Shown here: in pieces, positions 43,417 to 50,228 of the stretch
Layout: each line of letters begins with the position of its first letter
Position numbering within the stretch: position 1 is the first letter of the stretch
DNA from: Streptomyces cylindrosporus
GTDB taxonomy: Bacteria; Actinomycetota; Actinomycetes; Streptomycetales; Streptomycetaceae
Direction of reading: 5' to 3'
DNA: 64,000 nucleotides
Assembly: GCF_022698165.1 (NCBI RefSeq)
Contig: NZ_JALDAY010000008.1
Location: 62,001 to 126,000 of the forward strand
Notes under the pieces: model-generated
The model's input: the letters and a program-made list of their open reading frames with translations, nothing else
Databases searched by the model: none
What the model was told of the DNA's origin: nothing
Program-made: the position numbers and the translations under genes

Positions 43417-45420
43417 TCAGGCGTCGCGCCGCTCCCGTACCACCGCCACCCCGCCCGCCGGCACCCTCGCCGAGCCCGACAGCCGTTCGCCGGTGAGGAG
43501 TTCGGTCGACTCCGGGGCCACCTGGATCTCCGCCTCGCGGTCCGTGTGGTTGATCAGGAAGAGGTAGTCGCAGTCCTGGCCTCGGCGCAGGGCCGTTTCG
43601 ACGCCCTCGGGGGCCGTGCGGACCGGCTCGACGCCCGCCTCCTTGCGGATGCGGTCTAGGAGGGCCGTGAGGGTCACCGTGTCCGGGTGCGTTGCCACGT
43701 ACCAAGCCGCGCCCGCGCCGTGCGCGTTGCGGGTCACCGCCGGGACTCCCGCCAGGGGGCCGTCGGTGTACGTCGTCACCGCCTCCGCGCCCTCCAGGCG
43801 GAGGCGTTCCGACCAGAGAGTGGCGGTGCCGCCGCCGTCCAGGCCCACCGACTGGTCCGGCAGGAGGGGGAAGAGTTCGTCCGTGCGGATGCCCAGGGCC
43901 TTGCGGAAGGCGCCCGGGTAACCGCCCAGTCGGACATGGCAGTTGGCGTCCACCATGCCGCTGTGGAAGCCGACCGCGAGCGTGCCGCCCCGCTCGGCGA
44001 AGGTGGTCAGGTTCGCCGCGCCCGCTTCGTCGACCAGGTACAGGGAGGGGGCCAGGACCAGGCGGTACGACGACAGGTCCGCGTCCGGGCGGACGAAGTC
44101 CACCGCGACGCCCGCGCGCCACAGGGGCTCGTACCAGGCCCGGACCAGGTCGTGGAAGCGGAGTTCGCCGCTCGGCTGGGAGGGGAGCTCCAGCGCCCAG
44201 CGGGCGTTCCAGTCCCAGACCACCGCCACCTCGGCGGTGCCCGTGCTGCCGCGCACCTCCGCCAACGCCCGCAGATCCGCGCCCAGTTGGACCACGTCCC
44301 GCCAGATCTGGCTGTCCGTGCCCGCGTGCGGGAGCATCGCCGAGTGCCACTGCTCGGCGCCCGCCTTCGCCGCCCGCCACTGGAAGTACGCGATGCCGTC
44401 GGCGCCCCGGGCCACATGCGCGAGCGCGTTGCGGCGCAACTCCCCCGCCGTCTTGGCCCGGTTGACCGGCTGCCAGTTCACCGCGCCCGTGGAGTGCTCC
44501 ATCAGCAGCCAGGGGCCGCCGGCGAGGGAGCGGACCAGGTCGCCGCTGAGCGCGATGTCGATCTGGGACTCGGGGTCGGCCGACTGGAGGTAGTGGTCGT
44601 TGGAGACGATGTCCAGCTCCGGGGCCCAGCGCCAGTAGTCCAGGGCGTCGAAGTTGAACATCACCATGAAGTTGGTGGTCGCCGGCGTCGCCGGGGCCAC
44701 CTCCGACAGGACGTCGCGCTCCGCCTCGTACAGGGAGAGCAGTGCGTCGCTGCAGAAGCGGCGCCAGTCCAGCTGGTGGGTCGGGTTGGGGACCGCGCCG
44801 GTCGCGCGCGGGGGCAGGATCTGGTCCCAGTCGTAGTACCACTGGCTCCAGAAGGTCGTGCCCCAGGCGTGGTTGAGCTCCGCCAGGCTGTCGTAACGGT
44901 CACGCAGCCAGCCGCGGAAGGCCTCCGCGCTGGTGTCGCAGTAGCACTCGGCGTTGTGGCAGCCGTACTCGTTGTGGATGTGCCACATGACGACCGCCGG
45001 GTGGTCGGCGTAACGCTCGCCCAGCACCCGTGCCATCCGCAGCGCCGCCTCGCGGTAGGCGGGGCTGGACGGGCAGAAGGTCTGGCGGCTGCCGTACGAC
45101 AGTCTGCGGCCGTCCCTGTCGACGGGCAGCGCGTCCGGGTGCTTGACGAAGAACCAGGCCGGCGGGGCCGCCGTCGGGGTCGCCAGGTCGGCTGCGATGC
45201 CGTGCGAGTGGAGCAGGTCGAGGATGCGGTCGAGGCGCGAGAAGTCGTACTCGCCCTCGGTGGGTTCGAGCAGCGCCCAGGAGAAGATGTTGACGCTGAC
45301 CATGGTGACCCCGGCCTCGGCCATGAGGCGCATGTCCTCGGCCCAGACCTCCTCGGGCCACTGCTCGGGGTTGTAGTCGCCGCCGTACGCGATGCCGGGG
45401 ACGTTCAGGGGCAGGCTCAT
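43417..45420 (-). CDS. Beta-galactosidase, glycoside hydrolase family 42
   Basis: The 667-residue enzyme has no signal peptide, so it works inside the cell on imported galactosides. Acid/base Glu151 is in HIHNEYG and nucleophile Glu308 in LLMEHSTG; GGDYNPEQWPEEVW near the N-terminus is the usual GH42 start. Cys at 116, 154, 159 and 161 resemble the GH42 zinc site. The trimerisation and small C-terminal domains follow. ATG 45420 overlaps the alpha-galactosidase stop (ATGA). It is the last gene of the sugar operon. Confidence 0.93.
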   Translation of the reverse strand: MSLPLNVPGIAYGGDYNPEQWPEEVWAEDMRLMAEAGVTMVSVNIFSWALLEPTEGEYDFSRLDRILDLLHSHGIAADLATPTAAPPAWFFVKHPDALPVDRDGRRLSYGSRQTFCPSSPAYREAALRMARVLGERYADHPAVVMWHIHNEYGCHNAECYCDTSAEAFRGWLRDRYDSLAELNHAWGTTFWSQWYYDWDQILPPRATGAVPNPTHQLDWRRFCSDALLSLYEAERDVLSEVAPATPATTNFMVMFNFDALDYWRWAPELDIVSNDHYLQSADPESQIDIALSGDLVRSLAGGPWLLMEHSTGAVNWQPVNRAKTAGELRRNALAHVARGADGIAYFQWRAAKAGAEQWHSAMLPHAGTDSQIWRDVVQLGADLRALAEVRGSTGTAEVAVVWDWNARWALELPSQPSGELRFHDLVRAWYEPLWRAGVAVDFVRPDADLSSYRLVLAPSLYLVDEAGAANLTTFAERGGTLAVGFHSGMVDANCHVRLGGYPGAFRKALGIRTDELFPLLPDQSVGLDGGGTATLWSERLRLEGAEAVTTYTDGPLAGVPAVTRNAHGAGAAWYVATHPDTVTLTALLDRIRKEAGVEPVRTAPEGVETALRRGQDCDYLFLINHTDREAEIQVAPESTELLTGERLSGSARVPAGGVAVVRERRDA

Positions 45421-46748
45421 TCCGTTGCTCCCGACAGTTCGTCGACTCCCGACAGGAGACGGCGCGTTGTGGTCACGCCCCACTCGTCCAGGGACAGCAG
45501 GCGGTCGCTGGACGCCATCAGGCCGCCCGTCGCCTCGACGTGGGCCGCCCAGCGTTCCCGGGTCTCGACCGCCGGGCGGGCCATCAGGCAGTCGGGGTCG
45601 TTGACCCAGAAGCGCCCGTGCTGCCACTGGCGGCCGACACCCGTGAACTCGGCCGGGTCCTGGCCGGGTTGGCTGTAGTCGTCGGCCTCGGGACGGCGGT
45701 GCGGGGCCGTGTCGGGGCTGACGCGCATCGCGTCGAACAGGCCGATGGACGCCAACAGGGGTGCGCCGCAGCCCAGTAGATAGGCGTCCTCGCCAATCGC
45801 CTCGCGGATGAGTTCGATGCCTTCGCGGTACGCCGTCAGCGCGTCGATGTCCTTGTGGCGTACGCCGTCCAGGGCGCCCGCGTAGAGGAAGTCGACCTTG
45901 AAGTAGTCGTAACCCTCGGAGCGGAGGGTGCGGAAGACGTCCGTCAGGTACGCGGCCGCCTCGGGATGGGTCGTGTCCAGGACGCGCAGGTCGTGGCCCC
46001 AGTTGCGGCCGGCGTGGGTGAAGCCGCCGGCGGGGTCGCGGACCAGCCAGTCGGCGTGCTCGGTGGCCAGGTCGCTCGCCGGGTCGACCAGGAAGGGGGC
46101 CGTCCAGATGCCGGCGCGGCGGCCGCGGGCGCGGATCGCGTCGGCGATGCCCGCGCGGGAGCGGAAGCGGCCGGAGAGGGTGAGCCAGTCGCCGAGGGCG
46201 GACTGGTAGCCGTCGTCGATCTGGACGACGTCGATGGGCAGGTCGAGGGTGTCCATCGCACGGAGGTTCTCGTGGATGTCGTCCTCGGTGACGTTCGTGA
46301 AGTACTCATACCAGGAGCACCAGACGGTTGGTGCCGGGCGCGGGGCCGGCACCTGCTGTGCACAGGCCCAGTCCGCCAGCACCGACTGGATGTCCGTGCC
46401 GGTCCACTCCTTCACCGGGCCGTCGGCGCTGACCTCGGCGACGCCGTCCGTGACCGTCAGGCGGACGGACGGGACCTCGGCGGTGGGGTCCACGGCCGCC
46501 CACAGGCGTACGGCCGAACCGTCGCCGGGGTCGAGCGCCAGCAGGCCCTCGCCCTGGAAGGTGCCGTCGGGGACGGTGACGCCGGGGCGGTAGCAGACCG
46601 TCGCCCAGTTGTCGTTGGTCGGGCGGTACGGCCGGTCGCCGAGGGCGTAGGAGCCGCTGGGGCTCCAGGACTGCCAACCCTCCTCGTGGATACGGGCGTT
46701 GGCCGGGTCCACGGGGAGGGAGGCGACCGAGGTGAAGGGGTGGGGCAC
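45417..46748 (-). CDS. Alpha-galactosidase, GH36-like
   Basis: The 443-residue protein has the GH36/clan D barrel: CSWYEYFTNVTEDDI, IDDGYQSALGDWL, nucleophile Asp286 in YFKVDFLYAG and acid/base Asp346 in RVSPDTAPH. It is intracellular and shorter than typical GH36 enzymes. GTG 46748 gives VPHPFTSVASL; ATG further up would lie in the palindrome. Paired with a beta-galactosidase, it lets the cell use both linkages. The gene is 73 bp downstream of the permease, with the operator-like palindrome between. Confidence 0.88.
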   Translation of the reverse strand: MPHPFTSVASLPVDPANARIHEEGWQSWSPSGSYALGDRPYRPTNDNWATVCYRPGVTVPDGTFQGEGLLALDPGDGSAVRLWAAVDPTAEVPSVRLTVTDGVAEVSADGPVKEWTGTDIQSVLADWACAQQVPAPRPAPTVWCSWYEYFTNVTEDDIHENLRAMDTLDLPIDVVQIDDGYQSALGDWLTLSGRFRSRAGIADAIRARGRRAGIWTAPFLVDPASDLATEHADWLVRDPAGGFTHAGRNWGHDLRVLDTTHPEAAAYLTDVFRTLRSEGYDYFKVDFLYAGALDGVRHKDIDALTAYREGIELIREAIGEDAYLLGCGAPLLASIGLFDAMRVSPDTAPHRRPEADDYSQPGQDPAEFTGVGRQWQHGRFWVNDPDCLMARPAVETRERWAAHVEATGGLMASSDRLLSLDEWGVTTTRRLLSGVDELSGATE

Positions 46749-46772
46749 GGTGGTTCTCTTTCGGAAACAGGG

Positions 46773-46810
46773 TGCTATGTCATATGTGACATGTGACATG
46801 TGACATAGCA
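46773..46810. promoter_or_regulatory. Operator-like palindrome before the alpha-galactosidase gene
   Basis: TGCTATGTCA and TGACATAGCA are exact complements 18 bases apart. Between them the heptamer ATGTGAC is repeated three times. It lies between the permease stop and the alpha-galactosidase start and looks like a binding site for a sugar-responsive repressor. No regulator gene is nearby. Confidence 0.7.
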
Positions 46811-46821
46811 CTGACGGGTCG

Positions 46822-47715
46822 TCAGCCCTTGTTGGCGCCCAACGTCAGACCACTCACGAACTGCCGCTGCAGCACGAAGTACACGATCAGCGTCGGGATG
46901 GCGGTCAGCAACGCACCCGCGGCGACCAGGTTCGGGTCCGTGAAGTACTGGCCGGAGAGGTTGTTCAGGGCCGAGGTGATCGGCATGTTCTCGCCGGTGG
47001 AGATCAGCACGATCGCCCAGAAGAAGTCGTTGTAGATCCAGATGGACAGCAGCGTCGCCAGGGCGGCCATCGCCGGCTTGCACAGCGGCAGCACGATCTG
47101 CCAGTACATCCGCCACACCGAGGCGCCGTCGACGAGCGCGGCCTCGGTCAGCTCGTGCGGCAGCATCCGCATGTAGTTGCTGAGCACGAAGGCGCAGAAG
47201 CCCGACTGGAACGCCACGTGGATCAGGACCAGGCCCAGCGCGGAGTCGTACAGCTTGCCGCTGGCGGTGATGCCCGGCAGGTCGATCAGCAGGTACATCC
47301 GGTACAGCGGGGTGATGATGACCTGCTGCGGCAGCAGGTTGCCCGCGGTGAACAGCAGCAGCAGGGCGATGTTGAGGCGGAAGTCGAAGCGGCTGACGTA
47401 GAACGCGACCATCGACGAGAACAGCAGGGTCAGCAGCACGGCCGGCACCGCGATGATCAGCGTGTTGCCGAAGTAGTGCAGCATGTCCGACTGTTCGAAC
47501 GCGTTCTTGAAGTTGTCGAAGGTCAGCTTGTCCGGCCAGGACACGTAACCCTTGTTGCTGGTCTCCGAGTACGGCCGCAGGGCCGCGAAGATCGCCCACA
47601 GCAGCGGGGCGAGCCAGGCCAGCGAGGTGACGACCAGGAACGTGTGCAGCAGGACGCGGGCCGGGCGGACCGGGGTGCGCTGCTTCAGCGGGGCCGCGGC
47701 GGTGGAGGTGCTCAT
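46822..47715 (-). CDS. Sugar ABC transporter permease, MalG type
   Basis: The 297-residue permease has six membrane helices and the EAA loop EAALVDGASVWRMYWQIVLPLCKPA. The N-terminal part LAWLAPLLWAIFAALRPYSE is typical for MalG-like members. The ATG overlaps the MalF-type stop (ATGA). It forms the channel with MalF-type permease; the ATPase is not in this operon and is probably the shared MsiK. Confidence 0.93.
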   Translation of the reverse strand: MSTSTAAAPLKQRTPVRPARVLLHTFLVVTSLAWLAPLLWAIFAALRPYSETSNKGYVSWPDKLTFDNFKNAFEQSDMLHYFGNTLIIAVPAVLLTLLFSSMVAFYVSRFDFRLNIALLLLFTAGNLLPQQVIITPLYRMYLLIDLPGITASGKLYDSALGLVLIHVAFQSGFCAFVLSNYMRMLPHELTEAALVDGASVWRMYWQIVLPLCKPAMAALATLLSIWIYNDFFWAIVLISTGENMPITSALNNLSGQYFTDPNLVAAGALLTAIPTLIVYFVLQRQFVSGLTLGANKG

Positions 47716-48692
47716 GCGCGCCGCTCCTTCCGGAAGGTCGCGATCAGGTACGGGATGATGACCGCGAGGGAGATCACCAGCAGGACGACGGCGATGGCGG
47801 ACCCGTAGCCGATCCGGCTGGACTCGCCGATGATGTTGTTGGTGATCAGGATCGACAGCAACTCGGTGCCCTGGGCGCCCTTGTTGAAGACGAAGACCAG
47901 GTCGAAGGCGCGCAGTGCCTCGATGATGGTGACCACCAGGACGACCGTGTTGGTCGGGCGCAGGGTGGGGAAGATGACGTTCTTGAACGTCTGCCACTCG
48001 TTCGCGCCGTCGAGGGCGGAGGCCTCCCGCAGGGAGGGGTCGACGCCCTTCAGGCCGGCCAGGTAGAGGATCATCATGTAGCCGGTGTGCCGCCAGGACG
48101 CGGCGATCAGCACGGCCCAGAGGTTGAGCTTGGGATCGCCGATCCAGTCGATGTAGTGGCCGGGCTTGTTGGCCCCGATGATGCTGTTGATCAGGCCGGT
48201 GTCGGGGTTGTAGACCAGCTGCCAGACGAAGCCCGTCACCGCGAGGGAGACCACGACCGGCAGGAAGTACGCGGTCTGGTAGACGCGGCTGAAGCGGATG
48301 TTCTTGTCCAGCTGGAGGGCGAGGAACAGGCCCAGGGGCGTCGGGATCAGGATGAGTACGACGAACCAGATGATGTTGTGCTGGACCGCGGGCCAGAACT
48401 GCGGGTTGTCGGTGAACAACTGCTTGAAGTTGTCCAGGCCGACCCACTTGATGGAGTCGAAGCCGATGCCGTCCCAGGTGGTGAAGGCCAGCGCGATCGA
48501 GGCGAGCGCGGTGATCCAGACGAGGGCGACGTGCAGGACGGTGGGCACGCCCGCCATGAAGGCGAGCGTGATCCGGTCACGGCGGGTCAGCAGGCGCTGG
48601 TGGCCCTGCGGGACCCGCTTCTTCACAGGCGCGGGGCCCGGAGGCGGCACGGGGGCCGCCTCCGGGCTCTTCGTGGGGGTCTCGGAGCTCAT
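47712..48692 (-). CDS. Sugar ABC transporter permease, MalF type
   Basis: A 326-residue permease with an N-terminal cytoplasmic Pro-rich stretch and six helices. The EAA loop is EASALDGANEWQTFKNVIFPTLRP. ATG 48692 shares a base with the binding-protein stop (TGATG). It is the second gene of the operon. Confidence 0.93.
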   Translation of the reverse strand: MSSETPTKSPEAAPVPPPGPAPVKKRVPQGHQRLLTRRDRITLAFMAGVPTVLHVALVWITALASIALAFTTWDGIGFDSIKWVGLDNFKQLFTDNPQFWPAVQHNIIWFVVLILIPTPLGLFLALQLDKNIRFSRVYQTAYFLPVVVSLAVTGFVWQLVYNPDTGLINSIIGANKPGHYIDWIGDPKLNLWAVLIAASWRHTGYMMILYLAGLKGVDPSLREASALDGANEWQTFKNVIFPTLRPTNTVVLVVTIIEALRAFDLVFVFNKGAQGTELLSILITNNIIGESSRIGYGSAIAVVLLVISLAVIIPYLIATFRKERRA

Positions 48693-50005
48693 CAGGATGC
48701 GAAGATCGTCTTCTTCTGGCGCTCGATCGAGGAGAGCAGGCTGTCGACGCCCTTGGGGTTCTGCAGGAACTTCTGCAGGCCGGGCTGCATCACCGTGGAG
48801 GTGAAGTCCGGGCGGGAGTCGCGGTCCATGAACTGGGTCAGGGACTTGGCCTGGCCGATCATCTCGAACGCCTTCTTCTGCAGCGCCGAGTACGCGGAGG
48901 TGGAGGCCTTGTTGGAGGCGGCCACGACGCTCGGGTCGCCCTTGAGGTAGAGCTCCTCGGCGGCCGGGGTGCCGAGGTACTCCAGCAGCTTGGTGACGCC
49001 GGCCTTGTTCTTCGGGGACTTGGAGACCATGAAGCCGTCGGTGGGTGCCTCGACCGTGTCCTGCCCGTACGCGGAGTTGATCTCCGGGAAGGCGAAGAAG
49101 TCGAGGTCGTCCAGGTCGGCCTTGTTGGTGAACTGCTGGGCCACGAAGGTGCCCAGGAGGTACATGCCGGCCTTCTTCGACACCAGGGTCTGGGCGGCGT
49201 CCTGCCAGGTGCGGCCCATGAAGCCGTCCTGGTGGTAGGGGAGCAGCTCGGCCCAGTGGTCGAAGACGGCCTTGACCTTGGCGTCGGTCCAGGCGGCCTT
49301 GCCGGCCATCAGGTCGACGTGGAAGTCGTAGCCGTTGAGGCGGAAGTTGATCTGGTCGAAGGTGCCCATGGCGGGCCAGGCGTCCTTGTCACCGAAGGCG
49401 ATCGGGACCAGGCCGTCCTTCTTCATCTGCTTGCACAGGGCGACCAACTGGTCCCAGGTGGTGGGGACTTCGTAGCCCTTGGCCGCGAAGACGCTCTTGC
49501 GGTAGAAGATCGCCCAGGGGTACGTGGTCATCGGCACGAAGTAGTACTTGCCGTCCGCGCCCTTGCTGAGCTTCTTCATCGCGTCGGGGAAGTTGGCCCC
49601 GATCTTCTCCCACACGTCGTCGATCGGGGAGGCGAGGTTCTTGGCCGCGAAGAACTGCATGCGGTAGCCGGCGAACCACTTGAACACGTCGTCCGGCGTG
49701 CCCTGGAGGTAGGAGTTGATCTGCTCCTGGAAGGTGTTGTGGTCCTTGGTGTTCACCTTGACGGTGAGGCCGGACTGCTTCTGGAAGGCCGCGTAGACGT
49801 CCGCGTACGCCTTCTTCGGCACGGCGTCCGAGTCGTTGGAGCCGACGCTGACGGTCTTGCTGTCGGACGAGCTACCACTGCTGCCGCAGGCGCTCAGCAG
49901 GGGGATTCCCGCACCGGCGACGAGGGCGGCGCCTCCGACTCCCCGCAGCAGGCTGCGGCGGCTCGGGGAGGGGAGGGAGAGACCCGAGGGGGAGAGGTCT
50001 GTCAT
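48692..50005 (-). CDS. Sugar ABC transporter substrate-binding lipoprotein
   Basis: The 437-residue protein has a twin-arginine-like lipoprotein signal (PSRRSLLRGVGGAAL, lipobox LLSAC). The type 1 extracellular binding fold follows: VSVGSNDSDAVPKKAY, LQGTPDDVFKWFAGYRMQ, TTYPWAIFYRKSVF. It captures a galactoside outside the cell; the exact sugar is unknown but should contain galactose, given the two hydrolases. ATG 50005 follows AGGAG. It is the first gene of the operon. Confidence 0.92.
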   Translation of the reverse strand: MTDLSPSGLSLPSPSRRSLLRGVGGAALVAGAGIPLLSACGSSGSSSDSKTVSVGSNDSDAVPKKAYADVYAAFQKQSGLTVKVNTKDHNTFQEQINSYLQGTPDDVFKWFAGYRMQFFAAKNLASPIDDVWEKIGANFPDAMKKLSKGADGKYYFVPMTTYPWAIFYRKSVFAAKGYEVPTTWDQLVALCKQMKKDGLVPIAFGDKDAWPAMGTFDQINFRLNGYDFHVDLMAGKAAWTDAKVKAVFDHWAELLPYHQDGFMGRTWQDAAQTLVSKKAGMYLLGTFVAQQFTNKADLDDLDFFAFPEINSAYGQDTVEAPTDGFMVSKSPKNKAGVTKLLEYLGTPAAEELYLKGDPSVVAASNKASTSAYSALQKKAFEMIGQAKSLTQFMDRDSRPDFTSTVMQPGLQKFLQNPKGVDSLLSSIERQKKTIFAS

Positions 50006-50141
50006 TACGGCTCCTGAGGGCAGGGTCCGGTCAGGCTGGGCCACGTCGAAAAAAGTCGAAACCGACCAGAAACCAACTCGACCGAACATCGTGGCGGTAA
50101 TAACAGCCCCATGTCCGGTCATGGGTCAATAGCCGCCCAAG

Positions 50142-50215
50142 AGCTTTGTGGAAACGTAACCGTCACGATTGTGATCATTGTCGTTCGACTGTTCGAACAT
50201 ACGATCACGGATTGG
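50142..50215. promoter_or_regulatory. Inverted-repeat region upstream of the sugar operon
   Basis: The A/T-rich gap has a perfect TGTTCGAACA palindrome (50190-50199) set between GTGATC (50171) and GATCAC (50203). It is a candidate operator. A second set of repeats (GTCGAAA twice at 50045-50062) lies closer to the start of the binding protein. Confidence 0.5.
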
Positions 50216-50228
50216 GCCGGAATGCGTC

